In this document: positions 1 through 7,341 of the stretch, in pieces
Layout: the number at the start of each line of letters is the position of its first letter
How positions within the stretch are numbered: the stretch's first letter is position 1
From: Aristaeella lactis
GTDB taxonomy: Bacteria; Bacillota; Clostridia; Christensenellales; Aristaeellaceae
DNA length: 64,000 bases
Direction of reading: 5' to 3'
NCBI RefSeq assembly: GCF_018118585.1
Contig: NZ_CP069421.1
Coordinates: forward strand, 3,286,001-3,350,000
Notes under the pieces: model-generated
Databases searched by the model: none
Told to the model about the DNA's origin: nothing
The model's input: the letters and a program-made list of their open reading frames with translations, nothing else
Position numbers and translations under genes: made by a program

Positions 1-2
1 TG

Positions 3-728
3 CTCGGTCCCAAAGCGGAGCCCTTTGTGAAACTGTGCGAAGCGGTGGATCATATCTCCGTGAAAATCATTTCCGCCGTGATGTATACCACGCCTGTCGG
101 CGTGTTCTGCTCCCTGGCCGGCACGGTGCATGTGAACGGGCTGCAGACCATTCTTTCGCTGGCTGCGGTGCTGGGCACACTGTATCTGGTGATGCTGCTG
201 AATATTGTGATTGTATACGGTCTTGTCCTGGTTAAGGGAATCGGGAAATTCAGCCTGAAGCGCTTCTTTGTGACATCTCTTCCGGCAGCACTGAACGCTT
301 TCGGCACGGCATCCTCCTCCGCGACGCTGCCGATCAGCAAACGCTGCACAGACGAGATGGAAGTGCCGAACGAAATATCCTCCCTGGCTTTGCCGCTGGG
401 GGCGACAATCAATATGGACGCTGTGTCCATCGTGATGTCCTTCATGATTGTATTCTTCGCCAACGCAACCGGAACGGATCTGCCGTACGGACTGCTGGCA
501 GTGGTGCTGCTGAGCAATACGCTGCTGAGCATCGGCGCGCCGGGAGTGCCGAACAGCGCCATCGCGTCCTTTGCGGCGCTGGCGGCGATTGCCGGACTGC
601 CGGTCGGGATTATGGGCATGTATGTGAGTGTGAATATCCTGGTGGATGCGGGCGCCACCTGCTGCAATGTGCTGGGGGATATCGCCAGCGCGGTGGCCAT
701 GAAAAGAACATGCAGACTGCATCAGTGA
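3..728 (+). CDS. Dicarboxylate/amino acid:cation symporter (DAACS family), C-terminal part
   Basis: The reading frame is open from the left edge, so the start lies outside the window. The visible part is the C-terminal half of a sodium- or proton-coupled dicarboxylate/glutamate symporter (GltP/GltT/SstT type), an integral membrane protein. The serine-rich reentrant stretch SSSATLP (near base 310) and GATINMDAVSI (near base 405) are the family's substrate- and cation-binding motifs. Hydrophobic helices follow to the end. The valine codon at 27 sits inside the protein and is not a start. An intrinsic terminator follows at 748-779. Family assignment is firm; substrate (glutamate, aspartate, succinate, serine) cannot be told. 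Confidence 0.9.
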   Translation, partial: LGPKAEPFVKLCEAVDHISVKIISAVMYTTPVGVFCSLAGTVHVNGLQTILSLAAVLGTLYLVMLLNIVIVYGLVLVKGIGKFSLKRFFVTSLPAALNAFGTASSSATLPISKRCTDEMEVPNEISSLALPLGATINMDAVSIVMSFMIVFFANATGTDLPYGLLAVVLLSNTLLSIGAPGVPNSAIASFAALAAIAGLPVGIMGMYVSVNILVDAGATCCNVLGDIASAVAMKRTCRLHQ

Positions 729-747
729 GAAGAATTTGACGGATCAA

Positions 748-779
748 AAAACGGCGGCGCAGGAATGTGCTGCCGTTTT
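748..779 (+). terminator. Intrinsic terminator of the symporter gene
   Basis: Bases 748-758 pair with 769-779 (AAAACGGC arm against GCCGTTTT, extended by one wobble and two G-C pairs). The loop is 10 bases and the T-run is in the 3' arm. It lies 20 bases after the stop codon. Confidence 0.75.
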
Positions 780-924
780 AAACGTCGATCGGTTATTCAT
801 GCGTTTATGCATATGAATGCTCCCCTCCGTGTGACAGTTTTTTTGTTTCAGTGTTTCTCATGGAGCGGGCCTGTCATGAACCGCGTCCTGTGCGTTGTAA
901 ACAAAATGTAAAATATTCTGTAAT

Positions 925-955
925 TTGACGGCTTGTCGTTTTTTTATGGTAAAGT
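925..955 (+). promoter_or_regulatory. Possible weak promoter for the orphan gene at 999
   Basis: TTGACG at 925-930 is followed by TAAAGT at 950-955, a 19-base spacer. An alternative -10, TATGGT at 945-950, would leave only 14 bases. Neither fits well, so this is tentative. Confidence 0.35.
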
Positions 956-998
956 AATACAGAAAAGTATCAGGAAAACCAAAGAGGCGGTGACCAAT

Positions 999-1775
999 AT
1001 GAATGGTTCAATGTATCAGATGATGAAAATAGTGTCCTATGTGAAGAAAAGAATCAGAGAAGGCACAGAATCATCTTTAATAATGCCGGATAGTAATCGA
1101 AGCATATTCTTTGAATTTCTGGAAGAAGGGTTTCTTTTTGCAAAAAAAAATAAAACGGCAGCCAATGTACAGGACTGGTATAGGATCTTACAGCAGAAAA
1201 ACATAAAAACTGTAAAGATGCATATTTCCGTCGCTAATAATGATCCCCGAATGGCAGGCTTTGCCAATGGAGAGGCGGAGGGCCTTGTGACAGCCTATGG
1301 GAAAGGAGCAGTTACCTACTGGAAACCGTCCTGGTCATATAACCAGGAAGCGCATGCGTGGGATATATGCTATAAGGAAATCCTTTGGGAAAACATGCGC
1401 ATAGAGTACCTTGAACAGGAAGATGATCCGACAGATGATTTTAAAGAAGCACTGAAGAAAATTGAAACATTTGCCGATGAGATTGGGTTTGACCATTATG
1501 CCCGCGATTTCCGTGAAGCATATGAAATCCTGTGCGGAATAAAACCAGCTGATTATCCGAAATGGATGGAAAGAGACCGGCACTTATTCAATCCGGAAAC
1601 TGCCCGGTTAGTATTAGCTGTTGAGAAAGCGGACGTATTCGGCGGAATGGGTTCCTGGAATGATTCACCTCCTTATTATGCGCATGATCGGGGAAGAGAC
1701 GAGGAATATGATCAGGTAACATATGAACTGTATGTTCAGAGCCGGCGAGCGGCAATGTATGCGGTGAATCACTGA
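999..1775 (+). CDS. Unrecognised protein, 258 residues, A/T-rich gene
   Basis: I do not recognise a family. An upstream in-frame TTG at 933 exists, but ATG 999 is preceded by AAAGAGG at good spacing and is preferred. The protein is soluble, charged and aromatic-rich, with no signal peptide or membrane segment. A conserved-looking stretch, FGGMGSWNDSPP, lies about 40 residues from the end, before a tyrosine-rich tail. The gene is clearly richer in A/T (long A-runs, many AAA/GAA codons) than its neighbours, which suggests recent acquisition. It stands alone between two terminators. It could be a toxin-immunity or stand-alone cargo gene, but nothing proves that. Confidence 0.7.
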   Translation: MNGSMYQMMKIVSYVKKRIREGTESSLIMPDSNRSIFFEFLEEGFLFAKKNKTAANVQDWYRILQQKNIKTVKMHISVANNDPRMAGFANGEAEGLVTAYGKGAVTYWKPSWSYNQEAHAWDICYKEILWENMRIEYLEQEDDPTDDFKEALKKIETFADEIGFDHYARDFREAYEILCGIKPADYPKWMERDRHLFNPETARLVLAVEKADVFGGMGSWNDSPPYYAHDRGRDEEYDQVTYELYVQSRRAAMYAVNH

Positions 1776-1785
1776 AAAAGAGAAG

Positions 1786-1814
1786 AAAACGGCCTGCGTT
1801 ATGCAGGCCGTTTT
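1786..1814. terminator. Bidirectional terminator between the orphan gene and nifU
   Basis: A perfect 12-bp stem (1786-1797 with 1803-1814, AAAACGGCCTGC arm) with a 5-base loop. The A-run on one side and T-run on the other serve both converging genes. Confidence 0.85.
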
Positions 1815-1831
1815 GAGGTGAAAGTGAAAAG

Positions 1832-2221
1832 TCAAGCGTTGGCTTTCGAAGCTTTCCGGGCTTCGTAATCCTCCAGGGCGGACTTGATCGCTTCCTCCGC
1901 CAGAACGGAACAGTGGATCTTATGGGCGGGAAGACCGTCCAGGGCTTTGGTGACCGCCTGGTTGGTCAGCTTACCGACTTCAGAGAGGGGTTTGCCCTTG
2001 ATCATTTCCGTGGCCATGGAGCTGGAAGCGATGGCGCTGCCGCAGCCAAAGGTTTCGAACTTGACGTCTTCCACAACATCGTCTTTGATCTTCAGGTACA
2101 TCTTCATGATGTCTCCGCACTTGGCGTTGCCGACTTCGCCAACGGCATCAGCGTCCTCGATGACGCCGACATTACGGGGATGAAGGAAATGATCCATTAC
2201 TTTTTCACTGTACAGTGCCAT
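1832..2221 (-). CDS. nifU: Iron-sulfur cluster assembly scaffold NifU/IscU
   Basis: A 129-residue IscU-type scaffold on which Fe-S clusters are built from sulfide delivered by the cysteine desulfurase. The three ligand cysteines are present: Cys35 (NAKCGD), Cys60 (FGCGSA) and Cys104 (KIHCSVLAEEA). The length matches the stand-alone scaffold domain, without the extra NifU C-terminal domains. It lies 18 bases downstream of nifS on the same strand and is surely co-transcribed. It ends at a bidirectional terminator. Whether it is called nifU or iscU is a naming choice; the function is firm. Confidence 0.95.
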   Translation of the reverse strand: MALYSEKVMDHFLHPRNVGVIEDADAVGEVGNAKCGDIMKMYLKIKDDVVEDVKFETFGCGSAIASSSMATEMIKGKPLSEVGKLTNQAVTKALDGLPAHKIHCSVLAEEAIKSALEDYEARKASKANA

Positions 2222-2239
2222 ATGCTTTATCCTCCCGAA

Positions 2240-3427
2240 TTACAGAATATAAGGTCTTTTGCCGTTTTGCAGATCCCGCCATACCGGTGAGAATCCGCGC
2301 AGGTAGGCGACAACATCTTTGACTGCGGAGATGATGTATTCCACATCCTCCGGGGTGTTCTCCCGGCCGAGCGTCAGCCGCAGGGAACCGTGGGCCACAT
2401 CGTGGATCCGGCCGATGGCCAGCAGCACGTGGCTGGGATCCAGGGAACCGGAGGTGCAGGCACTTCCGGAGGAGGCACTGATGCCCTTTTCATCCAGCAG
2501 AAGGAGAAGGGATTCACCTTCAATGCCCTCAAAGCAGAAGTTGACATTGCCGGGCAGGCGTTTTTCAGCGTCTCCGTTCAGGGCGGAATGGGGGATCTCA
2601 TTCAGCCCGGTGATCAGACGGTCCCGGAGGACGGTGAGACGGGCGGCCTCAGCTTCCCGTTCCGCAACGGTTTCCTTCAGGGCGGTTGTCATACCGACAA
2701 TGCCGGGCAGGTTTTCCGTGCCTGCACGGCGGCCACGCTCCTGGGCACCGCCATCGATCAGCGACGTGAGCGGCACGCCCTTGCGGGCATACAGGAAGCC
2801 AACGCCCTTGGGACCATGGAATTTATGGGAGGAGGCGGAAAGATAATCAATGTTTTCCGCCTTTACATCAATGGCGAGCGGACCGACGGCCTGGACCGCG
2901 TCCGTATGGAAGAGCACCTGATGAGCATGGCAGACTGTACCGATCTCCCGGATGGGCTGGATTGTGCCGATTTCATTGTTGGCATACATGATCGTAACCA
3001 GGCAGGTATCCGGACGGATAGCTGCTTCGACTTCTTCCGGGCGGACGATGCCGTTCTCATGAACGGGAAGGAGGGTCACGTCAAAACCTTCCAGCTTCAG
3101 CGTGTTCAACGTGTGCAGCACGGCATGATGCTCAAAGGCGGAGGAAATGATGTGGGTCTTTCCTTTTTTCTTTCCGGCCAGGGCGGCGGAACGGATGGCC
3201 TGGTTGTCAGCCTCGGAACCGCCGGAGGTGAAATAGATCTCGCGAGGTTCCGCATTGATCACGGAGGCGACTTCCTCACGGGCCTTCTCCAGGGTTTCCT
3301 TAGCCAGCTGGCCGATCCGGTACAGGCTGGAGGGGTTGCCGTATTCTTCCTTCATACAGCGGGTCATGGCGTTGATGGCCGCCTCACTCATGGCTGTGGT
3401 CGCGGCATGGTCCGCGTAAATACTCAT
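2240..3427 (-). CDS. nifS: Cysteine desulfurase NifS/IscS
   Basis: A PLP-dependent cysteine desulfurase (395 residues) that takes sulfur from cysteine for Fe-S cluster assembly. The frame is open further upstream, but the family begins with MSIYADHAATT, and the consensus promoter lies between that ATG and the upstream methionines, so 3427 is the start. Lys202 in SSHKFHGPK is the PLP lysine. Cys324 in GSACTSG is the persulfide cysteine. It is the first gene of the nifS-nifU operon, divergent from an Rrf2 regulator 152 bases away that very likely controls it. Confidence 0.96.
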   Translation of the reverse strand: MSIYADHAATTAMSEAAINAMTRCMKEEYGNPSSLYRIGQLAKETLEKAREEVASVINAEPREIYFTSGGSEADNQAIRSAALAGKKKGKTHIISSAFEHHAVLHTLNTLKLEGFDVTLLPVHENGIVRPEEVEAAIRPDTCLVTIMYANNEIGTIQPIREIGTVCHAHQVLFHTDAVQAVGPLAIDVKAENIDYLSASSHKFHGPKGVGFLYARKGVPLTSLIDGGAQERGRRAGTENLPGIVGMTTALKETVAEREAEAARLTVLRDRLITGLNEIPHSALNGDAEKRLPGNVNFCFEGIEGESLLLLLDEKGISASSGSACTSGSLDPSHVLLAIGRIHDVAHGSLRLTLGRENTPEDVEYIISAVKDVVAYLRGFSPVWRDLQNGKRPYIL

Positions 3428-3469
3428 TTGGGCTGCTCCTTTGCTTGCTATTGCTTTAACAGCAGGAGA

Positions 3470-3498
3470 ATTATATTTCCTTTTACCCACTATGTCAA
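3470..3498 (-). promoter_or_regulatory. Consensus promoter of nifS-nifU
   Basis: On the minus strand TTGACA (3493-3498) and TATAAT (3470-3475) are separated by exactly 17 bases, a perfect sigma-A promoter. The -35 lies 22 bases from the -35 of the divergent iscR promoter, so one regulator could cover both. Confidence 0.9.
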
Positions 3499-3520
3499 TA
3501 GGCAAAAAAAACAGAAGTAC

Positions 3521-3549
3521 TTGACTGCCTACTAACCCTACGGTAAAAT
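3521..3549 (+). promoter_or_regulatory. Promoter of the Rrf2/IscR gene with overlapping partial palindrome
   Basis: TTGACT (3521-3526), a 17-base spacer and TAAAAT (3544-3549). A short inverted repeat, CCTA (3537-3540) and TAGG (3549-3552), overlaps the -10 and could be part of an autoregulatory Rrf2 operator. The promoter is clear; the operator is inferred. Confidence 0.8.
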
Positions 3550-3578
3550 AGGTAATAATTGTTTTGGAAGGTGAGTGT

Positions 3579-3983
3579 ATGATCTCCACGAAAGGACGTT
3601 ACGCCCTGCGGGTAATGATTGATCTGGCGGAAAATGAAAAGGGACAGCCGGTTCCGCTGAAGGATATCGCGGAGAGGCAGGGAATCTCCAAGAAATACCT
3701 GGAGATCATTGTGAAGGAACTGGTGGAAGGGAAACTGGTGAAGGGCTCCAGCGGCAAGGGCGGCGGTTATGTGTTGCTGCGGAAACCGGAAGAGTATTCC
3801 ATCGGGGAAATCGTGGAACGGATGGAGGGAACCCTGGCGCCGGTGGCCTGCCTGCAGAAGGACGCGGAAGAATGTCCGCGGTATGCCAGCTGCGTGACGC
3901 TGCCTTTGTGGCAGGAGCTGGATCAGCTGGTGCATGATTTCCTGTACCGGAAGAAACTGAGCGAGTTAGTGCCTAAAGCATAA
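3579..3983 (+). CDS. iscR: Rrf2-family transcriptional regulator, IscR-like
   Basis: A 134-residue winged-helix regulator of the Rrf2 family that senses Fe-S status. ATG 3579 follows GGAAGGTG and begins MISTKGRYALRVMIDLA, the standard family start; an upstream TTG (3564) is not needed. The helix-turn-helix is in residues 20-55, with the wing motif SGKGGGYVL near 70. Three cysteines, Cys91, Cys99 and Cys105 (spacing C-x7-C-x5-C), can hold a cluster, which favours an IscR role over the cysteine regulator CymR. It is divergent from nifS-nifU and probably represses it and itself. Confidence 0.88.
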   Translation: MISTKGRYALRVMIDLAENEKGQPVPLKDIAERQGISKKYLEIIVKELVEGKLVKGSSGKGGGYVLLRKPEEYSIGEIVERMEGTLAPVACLQKDAEECPRYASCVTLPLWQELDQLVHDFLYRKKLSELVPKA

Positions 3984-4053
3984 AGCTTCAGGCACAGTGA
4001 GATGCTGCTTTCCTGCTTTCCAAATGACATGCGGAGACAAGAAATCACAAGAA

Positions 4054-4090
4054 AACACCCTTTGCTGAATCAGCAAAGGGTGTTAGTTTT
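4054..4090. terminator. Bidirectional terminator between iscR and purC
   Basis: A perfect 15-bp inverted repeat (4054-4068 with 4070-4084) followed by TTTT on the plus strand and AAAA before it for the minus strand. It closes both converging genes. Confidence 0.88.
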
Positions 4091-4135
4091 ATCAGTGGTG
4101 AGATACCGGTGAAGCGTTATCAGTCAGCCAGCGGC

Positions 4136-4846
4136 TCAGGCCTCTGTAAGCCTCCGCATAATTTCCTGATAGGCTTCTTCCACACCGCCCATATCGCGGC
4201 GGAAGCGGTCCTTGTCCAGCTTTTCGTTGGTCTCGCTGTCCCACAGACGGCAGGTGTCGGGGCTGATCTCATCGGCCAGGACGATGGTGCCGTCGGACAG
4301 GCGGCCGAACTCCAGCTTGAAGTCCACGAGGGTCACACCAACGTGCTTCCAGATGGCTTTCAGCTCTTCATTGACCGCGAAGGCATACTTTTTGATGGTC
4401 TCGATCTCTTCCTTTGTGGCGAGTTTCAGGGCCAGCGCGTGATACTCGTTGATCAGGGGATCGCCCAGGTCATCGTTCTTATAGGAGAACTCGATGGTCG
4501 GAGCGTCGAAAACGATGCCTTCCTCTACACCGTAACGCTTGGAGAAAGAGCCGGCAGAGATGTTACGGATGATGACTTCCAGCGGGACGATGGAAACTTT
4601 CTTAACGAGGGTTTCCCGCTCACTGAGTTCCTTTACGAAATGGGTGGGAATGCCTTTCTTCTCGAGCCGCTGCATCAGCAGGTTGCTCATGTGGTTATTG
4701 ATAACACCCTTGCCCTGAATGGTACCTTTTTTCAGGCCGTTGAAAGCGGTAGCGTCGTCCTTGTAATCGACGATCAGCAGTTCGGGATCATCCGTGCTGA
4801 AAACCTTCTTGGCCTTTCCTTCATAAAGCTGTTCACCCTTGATCAT
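4136..4846 (-). CDS. purC: Phosphoribosylaminoimidazole-succinocarboxamide synthase
   Basis: SAICAR synthase, the ATP-dependent step that joins CAIR and aspartate in purine synthesis. At 236 residues it is the normal bacterial length. The start [16 protein letters not shown] and the motif FKLEFGR, followed by [13 protein letters not shown], are family signatures. AGGAGGG lies just before the ATG. It is monocistronic here, away from other pur genes, with its own promoter at 4881-4908 and terminator at 4054-4090. Confidence 0.96.
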   Translation of the reverse strand: MIKGEQLYEGKAKKVFSTDDPELLIVDYKDDATAFNGLKKGTIQGKGVINNHMSNLLMQRLEKKGIPTHFVKELSERETLVKKVSIVPLEVIIRNISAGSFSKRYGVEEGIVFDAPTIEFSYKNDDLGDPLINEYHALALKLATKEEIETIKKYAFAVNEELKAIWKHVGVTLVDFKLEFGRLSDGTIVLADEISPDTCRLWDSETNEKLDKDRFRRDMGGVEEAYQEIMRRLTEA

Positions 4847-4880
4847 GCCTGCGCCCTCCTGCGTGATTTTTTACGGGAGA

Positions 4881-4908
4881 ATTATACTGCACAGGGGAAG
4901 AATGTCAA
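4881..4908 (-). promoter_or_regulatory. Promoter of purC
   Basis: Minus-strand TTGACA (4903-4908), a 16-base spacer and TATAAT (4881-4886). No purine riboswitch or PurBox could be recognised in the short leader. Confidence 0.82.
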
Positions 4909-4928
4909 GGGTTCTGACGGTTCCTTCT

Positions 4929-4957
4929 TTGTATCATAGAGCACATTGGGGTATACT
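4929..4957 (+). promoter_or_regulatory. Promoter of the GH20 gene
   Basis: TTGTAT (4929-4934), a 17-base spacer and TATACT (4952-4957). Its position rules out an in-frame start at 4946, which lies inside the promoter, and supports ATG 4988. Confidence 0.78.
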
Positions 4958-4987
4958 CAAACAATGTTAGAATCCGAAGGGAGAAAA

Positions 4988-6997
4988 ATGACCGGAATGA
5001 ACAAAAATGATCATGAACACAGGGGATTTATGCTGGATGTATGCCGGCATTTTATGCCCCTGGATGAAATTAAGAAACTGCTGCAGGCAGCGGCGGTGCT
5101 GAAGCTGAACAGGATGCACTGGCATCTGACGGATGACCAGGGCTGGCGGATCGAGATCAGGAAATATCCGCTGCTGACGGAAAAGGGCGCCGTGCGGGGA
5201 GACTCTTTTTTCGGTGGTACACCCGAAGCAGAACGGAACAGCGGATACTATACACAGGAGGAGATCCGGGACCTGGTGGCATATGCCAAAAGCCTTGGCA
5301 TTGAGATCATCCCGGAGATTGAGATCCCGGGCCACGCGGCTGCCATGCTGGCGGCTTATCCGCAGTTTGGCTGCAGGCGCGGGAAGACGGGAAAGTGGGA
5401 AGAAAAAGTGGAGATCTCCGGCGGTATTTTTCCGGCGCTGGTCTGTGCGGGAAAAGAAGAGACGCTGGGCTTCCTGGAGGATATCCTGGATGAAGTAACG
5501 GAACTGTTTCCTTTTCCGGCGGTGCATATCGGCGGGGATGAGGCGCTGAAGTTCCGCTGGAGGCGGTGCCCGGACTGCCAGCGGCGAATCCGGGAAAAGG
5601 GACTGCAGTCCGAGGATGACCTGCAGCGGGATCTTCTGATGGAGGTCGGTGAATACCTGGCCGGAAAAGGACGGAAGACCATCGTATGGAACGACGTGCT
5701 GGCCGGCGGGCCGCTGCCGGCACACTTCATCGTGCAGCAGTGGATGGGCGGCCGGCAGGAGACTCTTGCCTTTATGCAAAGCGGCGGAACGGTGATCCGC
5801 TCGGATACAGACAGTTTCTACCTGGATTACTGCTATGGCAGGATCGACGTCAGGCGCATCCATGAAACACCCCGGATACCGGAATATGCCGTGGGACTGG
5901 AGAACAGGATCCTGGGAGTGGAATGCCCGCTCTGGACTGAACGGATAGCCAGCCTGGAACGGGCGGCATGGCAGCTGTTCCCGCGGCTGACGGCGGTGAG
6001 CGTGAAGATGTCAGGAGAGGAACTGCCATGGGAAACCTTCCGGGAAAAGGTGAAAGCACTGGAGGAGGAACGGGAAGCGATAACAGGATTGAAAGGCGCA
6101 CCGGAGGAGCTTTGGGATATGGATCCGGATGCCGCGAAAGCAGACCGGCAGGCAGAGATTCAGACCATCTTTTCCGGAAAGGCGGAAGCGTATGAGCGGA
6201 AGGAACGGGAGATCGTTTCGCTGGATGCCGCGGAAAGGCTGGCGGAAAGCCTTGGGATTGACAGGGACTTTGTGCAGAAGGGCGGAGACAGCGTATGGGC
6301 GGAAATCCACGGGCAGGAAGAACCGGAGGATGACAACGGCGCCGGTATCCTGATCCGCCAGCTGATGATCGCGGCTGACAGCCGGCAATACGGCGCATGG
6401 AAAGATATTCCGGAAGAGATCTGGATGGATACAATGAAGTGTTTTTCAAGGTTCATTTCGGAACACAGGCGGTCCTACGGACGGGATGGATTTGACCGGT
6501 ACGGATGGACCACACGGCAGATCGGAGCAAAGCTGTTCCGGATCGGTGAACTGGAATATGAGCTGACTGAAGATAAGGAAGGCCGGAAGGAGATCGGCCT
6601 GCATATACCATCGGACGCAAAGCTGGAGGCGGAAAGGATGAACGCTTCGCTGGAAAATGCGGACGCGTTTATCCGGGAACGGTTCCCGGAGTGGGCCGGC
6701 GCGCCGAAGACCTGTGAAAGCTGGCTGCTGTCGCCGGCGCTGAAGGACCTGCTGCCGGAGGGATCGAGGATCCTGCGGTTCCAGGAAGCTTTTGAACTGG
6801 AGGAAATTTATCCGGAAGATGACGCAGCGCTGGAATGGGTGTTTTACGTGGCCGAAGGACAACGAAAAGAACTGGATATCAGCAGACTGCCGGAGGACAC
6901 CTCACTGCAGCGGAAAATGAAAGCGATGATCATGAAGGGCGGAAAACCGGGAGCGGGGAAAGGCATATTGCTTCAAAAAGCAAACAATACTTTTTGA
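4988..6997 (+). CDS. Glycoside hydrolase family 20 (beta-N-acetylhexosaminidase-like)
   Basis: A 669-residue GH20 enzyme that releases terminal N-acetylglucosamine or N-acetylgalactosamine by substrate-assisted catalysis. Residues 10 to about 340 form the barrel: MHWHLTDDQGWRIEI, EIEIPGHAAAML and HIGGDEALK, in which Asp184-Glu185 are the catalytic pair. The following 330 residues are helical, charged and not assignable. No signal peptide, so it acts in the cytoplasm on imported amino sugars. AGGGAG precedes the ATG. It stands before glmS, so released amino sugars could feed hexosamine metabolism, though this link is inferred. The stop codon lies inside the first hairpin of array 1. Confidence 0.88.
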   Translation: MTGMNKNDHEHRGFMLDVCRHFMPLDEIKKLLQAAAVLKLNRMHWHLTDDQGWRIEIRKYPLLTEKGAVRGDSFFGGTPEAERNSGYYTQEEIRDLVAYAKSLGIEIIPEIEIPGHAAAMLAAYPQFGCRRGKTGKWEEKVEISGGIFPALVCAGKEETLGFLEDILDEVTELFPFPAVHIGGDEALKFRWRRCPDCQRRIREKGLQSEDDLQRDLLMEVGEYLAGKGRKTIVWNDVLAGGPLPAHFIVQQWMGGRQETLAFMQSGGTVIRSDTDSFYLDYCYGRIDVRRIHETPRIPEYAVGLENRILGVECPLWTERIASLERAAWQLFPRLTAVSVKMSGEELPWETFREKVKALEEEREAITGLKGAPEELWDMDPDAAKADRQAEIQTIFSGKAEAYERKEREIVSLDAAERLAESLGIDRDFVQKGGDSVWAEIHGQEEPEDDNGAGILIRQLMIAADSRQYGAWKDIPEEIWMDTMKCFSRFISEHRRSYGRDGFDRYGWTTRQIGAKLFRIGELEYELTEDKEGRKEIGLHIPSDAKLEAERMNASLENADAFIRERFPEWAGAPKTCESWLLSPALKDLLPEGSRILRFQEAFELEEIYPEDDAALEWVFYVAEGQRKELDISRLPEDTSLQRKMKAMIMKGGKPGAGKGILLQKANNTF

Positions 6998-7099
6998 AGC
7001 AGTGAAATGTTGACTTCGTCAACGTGAAATATTGTGCTTAGCACAATGTGAAATATCTGCTTCGCAGATGTGAAGTATTCGACTTCCGTCGAATGTGAC
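6970..7099 (+). repeat. Mini-hairpin array 1 (leading hairpin plus four GTGAAAT-linked hairpins)
   Basis: An 11-bp stem (6970-6980 with 6990-7000) contains the GH20 stop codon. Four small perfect hairpins follow: 7009-7023 (GTTGAC arm), 7031-7047 (ATTGTGC arm), 7055-7069 (ATCTGC arm) and 7077-7094 (ATTCGAC arm), with loops of 3-4 bases. Each is introduced by the constant linker GTGAAAT (GTGAAGT once), and the array ends in GTGAC. The same design occurs at 15051-15151. It has no T-run and so is not an ordinary terminator. This array fills the first third of the 344-base gap before glmS. Confidence 0.85.
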
Positions 7100-7125
7100 G
7101 GTTACTTACCCGCAAAGGATTCGGC

Positions 7126-7155
7126 TTGACAGAAGGGTCACTGAAGTGGTAGCAT
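7126..7155 (+). promoter_or_regulatory. Promoter upstream of glmS
   Basis: TTGACA (7126-7131), an 18-base spacer and TAGCAT (7150-7155). The predicted start point (about 7162) is at the foot of the terminator hairpin 7163-7198. Confidence 0.6.
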
Positions 7156-7162
7156 ACGGGCA

Positions 7163-7209
7163 GCAGGGCAAAGGCGTCAGGCAGACGTTATGCCCTGCAC
7201 TCTTTTTTT
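7163..7209 (+). terminator. Intrinsic terminator in the glmS leader (attenuator or short RNA end)
   Basis: GCAGGGCA (7163-7170) pairs with TGCCCTGC (7191-7198), with an inner CGTC/GACG pair of arms, followed by TCTTTTTTT. It lies between the promoter at 7126-7155 and glmS, so transcripts from that promoter should mostly stop here. No gene precedes it except GH20, more than 160 bases back. Confidence 0.75.
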
Positions 7210-7245
7210 GGTTTTTCTGAGAGTTCAGGGACAGTCATAAAGAGT

Positions 7246-7287
7246 GCAGAAAGACCAGTGAAGCATGCAGAGATACCAGTGAAGAGT
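7246..7287 (+). repeat. Two 21-base tandem direct repeats in the glmS leader
   Basis: Copy 1 (7246-7266) and copy 2 (7267-7287) share GCAGA and ACCAGTGAAG at the same offsets. They lie between the leader terminator and the glmS ribosome site. The role is unknown. Confidence 0.6.
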
Positions 7288-7341
7288 GAAGAGTTGTCAC
7301 TCCTGTGTTTGTGATTGTGAAAAAAAGGAGCGAATCGTGAC

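Noticed and set aside
3428-3589. Upstream in-frame extension of nifS
   Set aside because: The consensus nifS promoter lies inside it, and the family start MSIYADHAATT follows a ribosome site.
4846-4988. Purine riboswitch before purC
   Set aside because: The leader from the start point to the ATG is too short and lacks the conserved aptamer core.
7002-7099. CRISPR array
   Set aside because: Units are about 22-24 bases, the variable parts are self-complementary hairpins, the constant part is only 7 bases, and there are no cas genes.
7100-7341. glmS ribozyme/riboswitch upstream of glmS
   Set aside because: The conserved core (AGCGCC and the later GACGAGG-type stretch) is not present; the leader holds a promoter, terminator and direct repeats instead.
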